A stretch of 23,621 nt of DNA from G039029935 sp039029935 (GTDB lineage: Bacteria > Chloroflexota > Anaerolineae > Caldilineales > Caldilineaceae). Location of the stretch: assembly GCA_039029935.1 (NCBI GenBank), contig JBCCFC010000026.1, forward strand, positions 1-23,621, in the 5' to 3' direction. A program made the position numbers and the translations under genes. The notes beneath the pieces are model-generated. The model worked only from the letters and a program-made list of their open reading frames with translations. It was not told the DNA's origin and searched no databases. Every line of letters starts with the position of its first letter. Within the stretch, counting starts at the first letter, position 1. Shown piece after piece: positions 7,063 to 15,064 of this stretch.

Positions 7063-8139
7063 GCGGTTTCGTTCTAACACAAAAATGCGGGGATTTAACC
7101 CACGCAGATTGACCTTAAGCTCTTCCATCAGTTTCCATGCTTCTGAATTTTCAATCGCCTCTTGGATAAGGTTGATTTCTTGTGTAATCAATACAAACCT
7201 AGCATTGGGCTTTGCCACCCGCGCCGCTTCAGTCAACAAATCAGGATAGAGCGATACGTTGTCCTCATGTGAGCCAATGGCGATGCCAAAGGGCAAATCC
7301 GAGCAGAGGGCGTCTATGCTGGCGTCGGGCAAATTGAGTGAACGTGCGTCCCAGTTATGCAGTTCGATGATGTTGCTTAGTTGGCTGGCGGCAAGGTTCT
7401 GTCGGGCATGTTCAAGGGCATCGGGATTGATGTCGCAGCCGATGACGCGGTTGGCATGAGTGGCGATTACCCGTTCAATGAGCAATGTGCCAGAACCACA
7501 GGCAAGGTTGAGAAATTTATCTTTGGGTTGGGGGCGGGTCAGCCTCACCATACAATGGGCAACAGGTGCATTCAATGCCCCTTTCATGTCGGAAACACGC
7601 CAAGCTCGGGCAGACAGTGGACGTGGCGTGAGTCGAATCAGCACTTCCCAGCCCGTTTCCATCGCCTTGTGTGGTAAGCGAATAGGTCGAATGCGTAGAG
7701 CCAAATCCACATCATCTGCTTCATAGCACAACCCAAGCTGCTGCCCAAGTTGATTACGCAGCCGTTGCATGACGTTGGACTCGGACCCTGCGGCACTGAT
7801 ACCAAAGGTTGTATAGCGACCCCGTGGCGAAAGACGCATGGCGGTTTTAATGTGCTGTTCGATGATGGCAAGATTACGGCCATCCAACAATGCATTGGGG
7901 CGAGTTACACCAAACTGACAGACTAGAAACACGTTTTGGATTGTGTTGAGGCTGAGTAACCGCTGACTTGTACGATTGGGGTCGCCTGGTAAACGAAATT
8001 GAAGCGCGCCGCTGCCAGCCTCTTCATCAGGATGGCGATTGAAGCGAAGCTGTTTGCCTAACCGACTTCGCACCTCTTGGGCAGCAACTTTTTCAAGCCC
8101 ATAGGCAACGGTCACTTCGTAAATTGCTTGCGATGGCAA
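7054..8139 (-). CDS. THUMP/UPF0020-type RNA methyltransferase (TrmN/Trm14-like)
   Basis: 361-aa SAM-dependent RNA methyltransferase. The N-terminal half (about 1-170) has the ferredoxin-like/THUMP-type arrangement, starting YEVTVAYGLEKVAAQEV as in enzymes that call their substrate via THUMP. The C-terminal Rossmann domain has motif I LNLACGSGTLLIE (210-222), acidic loop GCDINPDAL (234-242) and catalytic motif IV as SDLPFG (280-285). The DLPFG form is typical of the Trm14/TrmN/THUMPD3 branch, which makes m2G in tRNA, rather than the NPPY of RlmL; substrate is inferred from that. ATG start at 8139. It is the last gene of a minus-strand series, with a hairpin between it and the NTF2-like gene. 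Its 3' end overlaps the kinase gene by 9 nt. Confidence 0.8.
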   Translation of the reverse strand: MPSQAIYEVTVAYGLEKVAAQEVRSRLGKQLRFNRHPDEEAGSGALQFRLPGDPNRTSQRLLSLNTIQNVFLVCQFGVTRPNALLDGRNLAIIEQHIKTAMRLSPRGRYTTFGISAAGSESNVMQRLRNQLGQQLGLCYEADDVDLALRIRPIRLPHKAMETGWEVLIRLTPRPLSARAWRVSDMKGALNAPVAHCMVRLTRPQPKDKFLNLACGSGTLLIERVIATHANRVIGCDINPDALEHARQNLAASQLSNIIELHNWDARSLNLPDASIDALCSDLPFGIAIGSHEDNVSLYPDLLTEAARVAKPNARFVLITQEINLIQEAIENSEAWKLMEELKVNLRGLNPRIFVLERNRLR

Positions 8140-8165
8140 TAGGAATCTCCTTATTGTTAAATGCT

Positions 8166-8223
8166 TCTTCCAGGAAGAGCGTTCATGCAGAATAAGTATA
8201 CAGACTCAACTCTTCCTAGAAGG
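8166..8223 (-). terminator. Stem-loop between NTF2-like and methyltransferase genes
   Basis: TCTTCCAGGAAGAG (8166-8179) pairs with CTCTTCCTAGAAGG (8210-8223), 12 of 14 positions, with a 30-nt loop. The left arm is itself self-complementary (CTTCC-A-GGAAG). It lies in the 90-nt gap downstream of the NTF2-like gene. It has no strong U-run, so terminator, processing site or a small repeat are all possible. The TCCAGGAAG core also occurs in the foldback before dhaK (1492-1500). Confidence 0.4.
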
Positions 8224-8229
8224 GGTCAT

Positions 8230-8601
8230 CTAAATTTCTGTTGCTTGATAGCCGACATTCTGCCAACGCCCCAACTCGTTGACCCACACAGAGAGAAAGC
8301 GTGCTTCGTAGTCAAACTGCACAGAGCCATTACGTCCCGATGCTTGCCAATGCCCAACCACCATTGCCATGTTCCCATAGACGCGCACATCAAGATCATC
8401 TACCTTTGCACTGTGCCAAACACGGTCGCCTGTTTGATAGGATGCCAACACCGCTTGTTTGCTTTCAATCTCGCCACCGGGCTGGACAATGACATAATCG
8501 GGATGGAGCAATTCGTCAATGATTTGTAGGTCAAGGGTGAGATGAGCAGCGGCCAGTTGGCGTTCACCGTCAATCACCGCGTGGATTGCATCCGTACTCA
8601 T
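8230..8601 (-). CDS. NTF2-like / DUF4440 protein
   Basis: 123-aa SnoaL/DUF4440-type protein of the cone-shaped NTF2-like fold. The pattern fits: an N-terminal helix AVIDGERQLAAAHLTLDLQ, then LLHPDYVIVQPGGEI, a central ALASY-like KQAVLASYQTG, and beta strands VRVYGNMAMVVGHWQASGR and FLSVWVNELGRWQNVGYQ. Members are small ligand-binding or ketosteroid-isomerase-like proteins of varied, usually unknown, role. The start overlaps the stop of the upstream HIT gene by 4 nt (ATGA), so the two are translationally coupled. No signal peptide. Confidence 0.8.
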   Translation of the reverse strand: MSTDAIHAVIDGERQLAAAHLTLDLQIIDELLHPDYVIVQPGGEIESKQAVLASYQTGDRVWHSAKVDDLDVRVYGNMAMVVGHWQASGRNGSVQFDYEARFLSVWVNELGRWQNVGYQATEI

Positions 8602-9074
8602 GATATCTCCTCCAATTCTTGAAACCGCATACGCATTTTCTCCGCAGCCTCGGCCACCATCTCATCAGGAATAGGTTGCTTCATGCCCCTTTTCGCCAGC
8701 CATTCGTAGAGTCGATTGATCTTCTGGTTGGGCTTGTTGCCTGCGGGCATGGAGGGCATTCGTGGTGTGACGTGTACGTGAATGTGTTTGACCTGTTCGG
8801 CGTAGATGCCAAAATGCACCTTGGCAGGTTGGGCGGTGTCCATCAACACCTGGGCAATGCGCTGCATCAGTAGACCCAGTGCCACTGATTCCTCTTGCGA
8901 TAGCTCATGGATATGCTCGCAGTGGCGTTTTAGGATAATGAAGGGATAGTAGGGGGAGCGCAACGGCTTTATGCCCATTGCCACCATCCAGTAGGCATCT
9001 TCATAGATGATGCCACCAGCGACTTGGACTTTGCCCAATAAAATTTCGCATGAAAGACAGCCGTCAACGTACAT
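8598..9074 (-). CDS. HIT family protein (nucleotide hydrolase/transferase)
   Basis: 158-aa histidine-triad protein with HIHVHV at 97-102 (catalytic triad motif His-x-His-x-His). A CLSC pair (Cys6, Cys9) near the N-terminus and His51 resemble the zinc site of some HIT proteins. The middle strand PYYPFIILKRHCEHIHEL is typical of the family. HIT proteins hydrolyse nucleoside phosphoramidates or dinucleoside polyphosphates; which substrate cannot be told. Helical C-terminal extension of about 45 residues. The gene overlaps its upstream neighbour (serine hydrolase) by 11 nt and its downstream neighbour by 4 nt, so it lies in a tight operon. Confidence 0.88.
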   Translation of the reverse strand: MYVDGCLSCEILLGKVQVAGGIIYEDAYWMVAMGIKPLRSPYYPFIILKRHCEHIHELSQEESVALGLLMQRIAQVLMDTAQPAKVHFGIYAEQVKHIHVHVTPRMPSMPAGNKPNQKINRLYEWLAKRGMKQPIPDEMVAEAAEKMRMRFQELEEIS

Positions 9075-10371
9075 GCCAATCCTCCAATTCGGCTAAATAT
9101 GCCTGAACTTGATCACTGTTGGGGTACAATGCCTTACATAAGCGCAAAATATCAAGGGCTATTTGGGGCTGCCGCAGTATCTTTGATGCATGAAAAGCTG
9201 GAAAATAAAACAGGTCAGTATCAAAGGTGTAGTCATCGGGGTGCGTTTGTTGGAGCGTCTGTGCTTGCGCCAATGCAGCCTCTTGCCCTAGTGTCATTAC
9301 TGTGTGTGAAAGCGGTAAAAGGGCTGGTGGTAAGGGGATGCTATCGTTGGGAATTTCATGTCCACGAGCTGCTGTCAGGGCAATGTCCATGATTTCCCAA
9401 ATCGGTGTCAATGCGCTGTTGGAGAGAATGATAACCGCTAGCGATTCTTCGGGCAGGATTGCTATGTTGGTGAGAAAGCCGATGTCGCCGCCTTCGTGAT
9501 AGACAAAGCGTTTGGTGTCGTCGGCATATGGCTCGACAAACCAGCCCAACCCCATGTATTCATCCTCGTCAATTTCAAATTGCTGCTGCCACATCGTCTC
9601 AACACTGGCATCGCGGAGAATCCGTTGACCATCCAAAAAAATACCACCATTCAAAAACATGCGCACCCATCGACTTAGGTCCATCAGACTCGCATGGCAA
9701 GTGGAACTGGGTGTATGGGTGCGGTTGTAGGGATAGACTGGGCTGACAGCTAAGTGGGGAATACGGACATGGGGGCTTGTCATCTGTGTCGGACGCAGAA
9801 AGGTGCTGTTGCTCATGCCCAACGGTTTGAAAATTATCTCATTGATGGTAGTCTCGAACGGCTGGCCTGTCACCTTGGCGATGACATCCCCCAAGACCTC
9901 ATAGGCCATGTTGCTGTATGCAAACGCCTCACCAGGTGTTGAGAGCAGCGTATGTTCGTGCAGGCTGCGCACATAGTTTTCCAACGCATCAACATCATCG
10001 GTGGGCTGGTCCCAATAATAATCTTCAACATCAGGCATCCCTGATATATGACTAAGCATATGTCGAATCGTGATATTTGATACACTTTCATCATTGAGCG
10101 TAAAGTAAGTTAGGTAGGTTATGACAGGTTCGTCGAGGTCTACGCTGCCCATTTCCACAAGCTGCATGATGGCCGTTGCTACAAAGGTTTTGGAGATGGA
10201 GGCTGTGTAAAAGACCGAATTAGGTGTAATCGGTGTACCTGTTTCTATGTTGTGAACACCAAAGCCTTGGGCATAAGCAAGTTCGTCTCCCTGCACGATG
10301 CCGACGGCCAGCCCTGCCAGTTCAAATGATTCGACAATGCTCTGCAGAATCGTGTCTAGTTGCGATTGCAT
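9064..10371 (-). CDS. Class C beta-lactamase-like serine hydrolase
   Basis: 435-aa serine hydrolase of the beta-lactamase/D-alanyl-D-alanine carboxypeptidase superfamily (Pfam Beta-lactamase). The three active-site motifs are present: SISK (Ser58, Lys61), YSN (Tyr152, Asn154) and HEGG (292-295). The first domain is followed by a C-terminal all-helical region of about 90 residues (QTLQQTHPDDYTF onward) that looks TPR-like. There is no signal peptide at the N-terminus, so it seems cytoplasmic, and activity as an esterase or peptidase is more likely than drug resistance (inference). ATG start at 10371; the upstream GNAT gene stops only 5 nt before. Confidence 0.88.
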   Translation of the reverse strand: MQSQLDTILQSIVESFELAGLAVGIVQGDELAYAQGFGVHNIETGTPITPNSVFYTASISKTFVATAIMQLVEMGSVDLDEPVITYLTYFTLNDESVSNITIRHMLSHISGMPDVEDYYWDQPTDDVDALENYVRSLHEHTLLSTPGEAFAYSNMAYEVLGDVIAKVTGQPFETTINEIIFKPLGMSNSTFLRPTQMTSPHVRIPHLAVSPVYPYNRTHTPSSTCHASLMDLSRWVRMFLNGGIFLDGQRILRDASVETMWQQQFEIDEDEYMGLGWFVEPYADDTKRFVYHEGGDIGFLTNIAILPEESLAVIILSNSALTPIWEIMDIALTAARGHEIPNDSIPLPPALLPLSHTVMTLGQEAALAQAQTLQQTHPDDYTFDTDLFYFPAFHASKILRQPQIALDILRLCKALYPNSDQVQAYLAELEDWHVR

Positions 10372-10376
10372 ATGTC

Positions 10377-10877
10377 TTACCCCTGCTCAATCTTTATTTC
10401 AAACAACCGGATCGAATAATCCGCCAGATGAATTGGGGCCAACATCGTGAAACCCTCGCGCTGGTAATAGGCTTTCAAAAAGTCATTGCCCTCCCAGCAA
10501 TCGAGCCGTATGGCAGGCTGTTGATGTTTTACAGCGAAGTCAATCGCCCCTTGGATGATATGGCAGCCGATACCTTGACCTGCCGCAAAGCGCGCAACGA
10601 CAAACGAACCAAGCACCAGCCCATCGTCAAAGCCCTCCGGCCATTCCTCTGGCAAAATTTCAGAGAGGATACAGCCCCCTGCCAATCTTTCCTCATCATA
10701 GGCCAACACGAGACAGCCACGCTCAACCAACGTCCGCAGTTGTGCCTCTTTTTCTCGATGCTCTCCGGGTTCCCACTGCTTCACACCTTTGTTCCACAGC
10801 CATTCGCCGACTTCATCTAATAATGTGATAAATGCATCCAATGATTCTGTCGATGCTTCGATAATTTTGATGTTCAT
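10377..10877 (-). CDS. GNAT family N-acetyltransferase
   Basis: 166-aa acetyl-CoA-dependent N-acetyltransferase. Motif A is seen as SFVVARFAAGQGIGCHII (91-108), with the acetyl-CoA pyrophosphate loop AGQGIG. The following helix, then AIRLDCWEGNDFLKAYYQREGF (motif B, ending with the usual Tyr-x-x-x-GF), is canonical. Substrate unknown. It heads a four-gene overlapping or nearly touching series (GNAT, serine hydrolase, HIT, NTF2-like). The start codon is immediately preceded by a tandem 8-nt repeat (10879-10910) and no Shine-Dalgarno is visible. No later in-frame start would keep the full fold. Confidence 0.87.
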   Translation of the reverse strand: MNIKIIEASTESLDAFITLLDEVGEWLWNKGVKQWEPGEHREKEAQLRTLVERGCLVLAYDEERLAGGCILSEILPEEWPEGFDDGLVLGSFVVARFAAGQGIGCHIIQGAIDFAVKHQQPAIRLDCWEGNDFLKAYYQREGFTMLAPIHLADYSIRLFEIKIEQG

Positions 10878-10878
10878 A

Positions 10879-10910
10879 GTTGAAAGGTTGAAGGGTTGAA
10901 AGGTTGAAAG
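10879..10910. repeat. Four tandem copies of an 8-nt unit before the GNAT start
   Basis: GTTGAAAG, GTTGAAGG, GTTGAAAG, GTTGAAAG in direct tandem, ending one base from the GNAT start codon. On the sense (minus) strand it reads CTTTCAAC repeated. It occupies the place of the ribosome binding site, so copy-number change would alter the leader, not the reading frame. Confidence 0.75.
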
Positions 10911-10942
10911 CTGGTCGTATCACTCACTCTCGCTTATGATCC

Positions 10943-10998
10943 CCCTCTCCCTGTCTCCCTGTCTCCCCTCTCCTCTGCGCCCTCCGCGAACTCTGCGG
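10943..10998. repeat. Octamer tandem repeat plus GC-rich CCGCAGAG-type repeat
   Basis: Three tandem units (CCCTCTCC, CTGTCTCC, CTGTCTCC; 10943-10966) and a degenerate fourth are followed by CTCTGCGCCC TCCGCGAACTCTGCGG up to 10998. The unit matches the octamer tract after the luciferase-like gene (12396-12435). The second part has the same CTCTGCG word at both ends and abuts the stop codon of the SGNH hydrolase gene. This resembles a dispersed intergenic repeat I have seen in unrelated bacteria (memory, not checked). Confidence 0.6.
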
Positions 10999-11616
10999 TT
11001 AATTCCTCTGCCCAAACGCATCCAGCCAGCCCGCAATAAACGCTGCCTGTTTCTCGCAGATGTGGTCATGGAAATGTACATGGTCGTAGTACAGATTCTT
11101 GCCAAGGTTTGCCGTAAATGTGTGTAGATCAATGATGGGAACATTGGCGTCGGCCATGATGCGGTCGGCGAGTTGGTTATAACGATGGTTGTCGGCAGAG
11201 AAACGATAAAACGTGCTTCGCTCGTGGTTGTGGATGTTCTCATCACAAGGCGTTGTCCGTATCCACACCAACTGCGGTTTCATCCCTGTTACAATGTCAA
11301 TGATGGCGTGTAGATTGGCTTCGTACTGCTCATCAGAGATTTGACGTTGCCCGGTCTGTGCATCGGTTTTGATGTCGTGTAGACCGCAGTTGATGAGCAA
11401 CAGGTCGCTGTCGAGCATCTTGGGTGAGGCTTGTCCACGCAAAAAATCAAGCACCATCGACGAGTCTCCGCCATTGGCCCCTTGTGGATTATCCAGATTG
11501 AGCAATGCTTCTTCCTCACCCTCTTTACGTGCGTAGTCTATCTTGCCCCGTAGAGATTGCTGCAAAAAGGGGCCATATTGAATCGAGATGCTGTCGCCGA
11601 TGATGTATATCTTCAT
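10999..11616 (-). CDS. SGNH/GDSL hydrolase family protein
   Basis: 205-aa esterase/lipase-type hydrolase. The SGNH blocks are: GDSIS with nucleophile Ser9 (block I), GANGGDSS (block II Gly), INCGLHDIK (block III Asn), and DHVH with Asp178 and His181 (block V). The start is immediately at the catalytic block with no signal peptide, so it is a cytoplasmic single-domain enzyme. Natural substrate unknown; related proteins deacetylate or deacylate carbohydrates and lipids. It lies 20 nt downstream of the O-methyltransferase gene, same strand, and is probably co-transcribed with it. Its stop codon abuts the intergenic repeat tract. Confidence 0.85.
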   Translation of the reverse strand: MKIYIIGDSISIQYGPFLQQSLRGKIDYARKEGEEEALLNLDNPQGANGGDSSMVLDFLRGQASPKMLDSDLLLINCGLHDIKTDAQTGQRQISDEQYEANLHAIIDIVTGMKPQLVWIRTTPCDENIHNHERSTFYRFSADNHRYNQLADRIMADANVPIIDLHTFTANLGKNLYYDHVHFHDHICEKQAAFIAGWLDAFGQRN

Positions 11617-11636
11617 AGATTACCGAACCCTGCGCT

Positions 11637-12293
11637 TTAACGAGCGCGCTTCATGGACACCAATATGCCGTCAACGCCACCACCATTTTGCAACATCGGC
11701 AGCATCATCGAAACAAGGTCAGGGTGTGCGGCAACCGCTGTATTATATTGCACAATAGCATCGTCTTTATCATTCCCCAATACGCGCCTCCCCAATGTGT
11801 TGTCAGCCAGCACAAGCCCACCTTCACGGATCAATGGCAACACCAGCGTCAGATATTCTGGGTAGCCAGTTTTGTCGGCATCAATAAACACCACATCAAA
11901 CGGAGGTTCGTTGGTGCGTTGCATCGTGCGTAGCGTCTCATTGGCAGGTCCCACACGGACTTCAACTCTATCCGCTAATCCCGCCTTTGCCAAATTGCGT
12001 CGGCTGACCTCGGCATGGTGTGGGTCAAGTTCTAGTGTAATCAGTCTCCCGTTGGCAGGCATTGCCCGTGCCATCCATGTCGCACTGTAGCCACCCAGTG
12101 TGCCGATTTCCAAAATGCGCTTTGCCCCAATCATCAACGCCAGCAGATGTAATGTCTTCCCACCATTGGCGGACACATTGATGCCGGGGATACCCTCATG
12201 CTCCATCACAGCACGTATATTCCTCAATACATCATCTTCTTGGGCAAACATCTGGCTCATATACTGCTTGTATTCTTCATTTGTAGACATCAT
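11637..12293 (-). CDS. O-methyltransferase, class I SAM-dependent (COMT-like)
   Basis: 218-aa protein of the O-methyltransferase family 3 (catechol/caffeoyl-CoA type). SAM motif I is ILEIGTLGGYSATWMA, motif II LITLELDPHHAEVSRRNL, then VRVGPANETL, metal/catalytic FIDADKTGYPEYL, and LADNTL. These cover the metal-binding Asp-Asp-Asn set (FDVVFIDADK, ADN). Acceptor is probably a small diol or catechol-like hydroxyl, unproven. The start chosen is ATG 12293 (a second ATG follows), with AGGGGAA directly upstream; the frame is open to ATG 12311, but that would place GGAGG inside the gene. Co-directional with the SGNH gene. Upstream lies a 67-bp repeat copy. Confidence 0.87.
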   Translation of the reverse strand: MMSTNEEYKQYMSQMFAQEDDVLRNIRAVMEHEGIPGINVSANGGKTLHLLALMIGAKRILEIGTLGGYSATWMARAMPANGRLITLELDPHHAEVSRRNLAKAGLADRVEVRVGPANETLRTMQRTNEPPFDVVFIDADKTGYPEYLTLVLPLIREGGLVLADNTLGRRVLGNDKDDAIVQYNTAVAAHPDLVSMMLPMLQNGGGVDGILVSMKRAR

Positions 12294-12324
12294 AATTCCC
12301 CTATCCTCCATTTTCCATTGCAGA

Positions 12325-12391
12325 GGAAAGTATACACCAGTATCACAGATTGGTTATCTGTGGCGCAGGTAGCCAACCTGTGATACTTTCC
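12325..12391 (+). repeat. 67-bp double-hairpin repeat, copy A
   Basis: GGAAAGTA..TACTTTCC ends enclose two adjacent small palindromes, CACAGAT-TGGTT-ATCTGTG and GCAGGT-AGCC-AACCTG. The outer core reads AGTATCACAG..CTGTGATACT. Copies B (22409-22475, inverted) and C (23386-23451) share the core with a few changes. It lies between the O-methyltransferase start and the tract following the luciferase-like gene. REP/MITE-like. Confidence 0.8.
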
Positions 12392-12395
12392 TTTG

Positions 12396-12435
12396 CTATC
12401 TCCCTATCTCCCCGTCTTCCCGTCTCCTTGTCTCC
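12396..12435. repeat. Five tandem 8-nt repeats abutting a stop codon
   Basis: CTATCTCC, CTATCTCC, CCGTCTTC, CCGTCTCC, TTGTCTCC fill exactly 40 nt, directly next to the stop codon of the luciferase-like gene (sense strand unit RRGGAGAY). Same unit family as at 10943-10966, which also lies just past a stop codon. Confidence 0.75.
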
Positions 12436-13347
12436 TTATTCTTCACCAACCAGTGCCTTCACCTGTTTAAGTCGATGGATGGTTGCCAGAGCATGTTCTT
12501 GCTCTGATACCAAATTGCGCACGATGATATCAGTGTAGCCCATCTCCCCAAATTCCTGAAACCTGTTGGCAACCGACTCGACATCACCGACAATGGCCGT
12601 ACCAGGCGCAAAGCCCCGATAGCCCGCTGCAACGACTTTGCCACCGATGGACTCTGCCTCGGATTGCGTTTCACCAATATAAATATCACGACGGAGTGCC
12701 TTGACGCCGGGTTCGCGCTGATAATTTTCACAGGCTGTCAGGTAGAGGTTCAAACTTGCCTTGGCCTCATTGTATGACAACGCGGGCGCACCCAACCAGC
12801 CATCACCCATACGCGCGGCGCGTTCAATCGCAGGTTTGGCCTTGGCCGCAACCCACACCTCGATGGGCTGCGATGGTGTCGGTGAAATCCGCGCTTCGTG
12901 TATCTGCCAGCGTCCATCATGGCTCACTGTTTCCCCAGCCCACAGACGGCGCATGATGCTCAGACACTCTTCAAAGCGAGATGGGCGATGCTTGGGGTTG
13001 ATGCCAAAGGCCGCAAATTCTTGTTCGCCATAGCCCAATCCACACTGCATGATAAAGCGACCTGGTGCAATGGTGGCGAGGGTTGCGATTTCCTCGGCCA
13101 ACAGAACGGGATGACGAAAGGGTAGCAGATAGAGCGCGCCTGCGGGGGCTGTATGCCAATCGGCCAAGGCCCGTGCCAGTATGGGCGTGTTCTGATAGTA
13201 GGGCTTGGGGGTGACATGATGGTCGCCCACAAACAGGCTGTCCAACTCCACCTCTGCCGCCGCCTTGGTGCGTTCGACCATATGCCGTGCGCCCTCACGG
13301 ACATCCTTAACGTCGTATCGAGAGGCTATAGAAATGCCGATTTTCAT
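12436..13347 (-). CDS. LLM-class (luciferase-like) F420/flavin-dependent oxidoreductase
   Basis: 303-aa bacterial luciferase-like monooxygenase family protein, a TIM-barrel enzyme using FMN or F420. Signature stretches are LDSLFVGDHHVTP near the N-terminus, LATIAPGRFIMQCGLGYGEQEFAAFG in the middle, RFEECLSIMRRLWAGETVSHDGRW, and PIEVWVAAKAKPAIERAARMGDGWL. The start is set at ATG 13347 (MKIGISIA) because AAGGA lies 7 nt upstream and the barrel's first strand begins there; an ATG at 13371 adds eight unlikely residues. Cofactor and substrate cannot be told from sequence. Downstream are octamer repeats and repeat copy A. Confidence 0.87.
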   Translation of the reverse strand: MKIGISIASRYDVKDVREGARHMVERTKAAAEVELDSLFVGDHHVTPKPYYQNTPILARALADWHTAPAGALYLLPFRHPVLLAEEIATLATIAPGRFIMQCGLGYGEQEFAAFGINPKHRPSRFEECLSIMRRLWAGETVSHDGRWQIHEARISPTPSQPIEVWVAAKAKPAIERAARMGDGWLGAPALSYNEAKASLNLYLTACENYQREPGVKALRRDIYIGETQSEAESIGGKVVAAGYRGFAPGTAIVGDVESVANRFQEFGEMGYTDIIVRNLVSEQEHALATIHRLKQVKALVGEE

Positions 13348-13399
13348 GTGGTATCCTTGTGGTCTTGTCATGCATCAATTTAGATTATGTGGCCTGTGT

Positions 13400-15064
13400 T
13401 CATTCTTCATGCCACTGGTCGATGACGCCCATAACCTCTAGCATATTCACCAACCCACTTTCATCAGTATAAAGAATGCCGTTCTCCTGCATAAAATCTC
13501 TTGCTGGCCCCGTAAAGCCACTCCGTGAATAGAACCAGCAAACAACCTGTGCATGACCTTTATCGCTGGCAAGGTTACGTGACGCTTGCCAGAACTTCTC
13601 GACATCGGGCTTGCTTACAGGGTCTTTCCAGTTTTTGATCTCGACCACCCAAGGAAGATGATTTGAGTTGAATGGCACAGCGTAGACATCAATCTGATAG
13701 ACACGGGGTGCGCCATAGGGTTGTGCCATCGTCGGATAGACCCGTTCAAAACGGCTGAGTTGGACTTTCTCGGCATGGTTAAAATAGCTACCATCAATCG
13801 GCTGGTCGTTGAAGTGACGCTTTATCAGCTTCTCAATAAACATTTCCGCAAAGCGACCAACCCATGTACGCAGTTCCCCCCTGAGTTGGTTAATGAGTTC
13901 ATCGCAGTAATCGCGGGCCTTTTCAGTCATCTCGGCCTGCACCTCGGCAATGGCCTCACGGCGGGTGAGTTCATTAATCTCCCAACTATATTCAATCTTC
14001 AACATCTGCGCCAACTGTGGGTCCGACAGCCCGCCATAGAACTCGTTGCCATTCTCACGTACCAAATCACACCACACAAGTTGACGCAGCGTTTCGTTCG
14101 TTTCGGGCAAGGTTAACGGCAACTTCAAATCATTCATGAGCTTCTCCACACGCACTTCATCCTCGCCATACTGTGTGAGATAGAGGATCATCTGGCGTGC
14201 ATGGGGTAGGTTAAACCCCTCCATGTTGGCGTTGAAGTGATGTCGCCAAAACTCGTTGATATTCCCTGCGCGATTTTCGACTTCAAAGGTTAACGTTTTT
14301 TGAATGCCATCTTCGGTTGTTAGATTCAAGTCCTCATACTCGCTATGAAAAAGACACCAAATATAGAAGGGATGACCCTTCACCAACCTGCTCATGAGAT
14401 AGGCCATCCCTAATGATATATTCATTCTACGCCGTTGAGCATATTTTAATACAAGTTGTATCGCACCATAGATCGGCAAACGTTTGATATATTTTCTACT
14501 CACACGCCCCATCATCGACCCCATGAGTGCTTTCTCAGTCAGGATTGTCACCTCTGACCCAGCAATCAGCATGGGGGCACGTGAAGATTCGGCAGGTGTT
14601 GCATAGGCGTCAGTATAGGAGTCAAGCGGGGTTGTATAGGCTTCATCTTCGTACAGTACTTGGTTGAGCCGTTGGAACTCATCAAACATAACAATGATGC
14701 TCAGACCCGTTTGGGCCGCAAATTGATGAGGGAGCTCTCGCAGTATCATATGAATTTTGATGAAATCGCTCATGCTTGTGTCTCTTTCCCACAAGTCGAT
14801 CATGCGCATCACCTCTGTCTCACCCGCCTTTTCTGCGATTTCATAAAGGGATTCTGGCGTTTCTTGGGTAATAAACGCTAAATGGGCATTTCGCGTCTTA
14901 TAGGCCAAAAATTGGCGTAAAAATGTATATAGATACCTTTCTGCCAATTTCTTTATCCAAATTTTCTTGACGCCTTCGCCAATTTCAAAGTAAAAGGGCA
15001 TCACGTCATCCCGTTCCCAAAAGAGACGGTTATAGAACCGATCCATGAGAGCCTGAATTTTCAA
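13400..15064 (-). pseudogene. AAA-ATPase/PD-(D/E)XK protein, C-terminal part cut off by IS5
   Basis: The larger piece of a gene whose N-terminus lies at 16009-16195. Native coding starts at 15045; the bases from 15049 up to the frame's TTG at 15064 belong to the insertion sequence. Seen are a Walker B-like IIVMFDEFQ, a sensor-like LIAGSEVTI, a winged-helix-like middle, and a C-terminal nuclease-like domain with Glu in GRFAEMFIE, Asp in YQIDVYAV and E-x-K in WVVEIKNW. Joined to the N-terminal piece it gives 610 residues, close to the intact homologue at 20529-22331 (600 aa), with matching blocks such as YNRLFWERDDVMPF versus FNRLFSEQDLVMPV. Without Walker A this piece should not bind ATP, though ATG 15046 might still yield a protein of about 548 aa. 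Confidence 0.85.

Noticed and set aside
8161..8529. 122-codon plus-strand frame opposite the NTF2-like gene
   Set aside because: It runs antisense to a gene with a recognisable fold and operon coupling, and reads through the intergenic hairpin.
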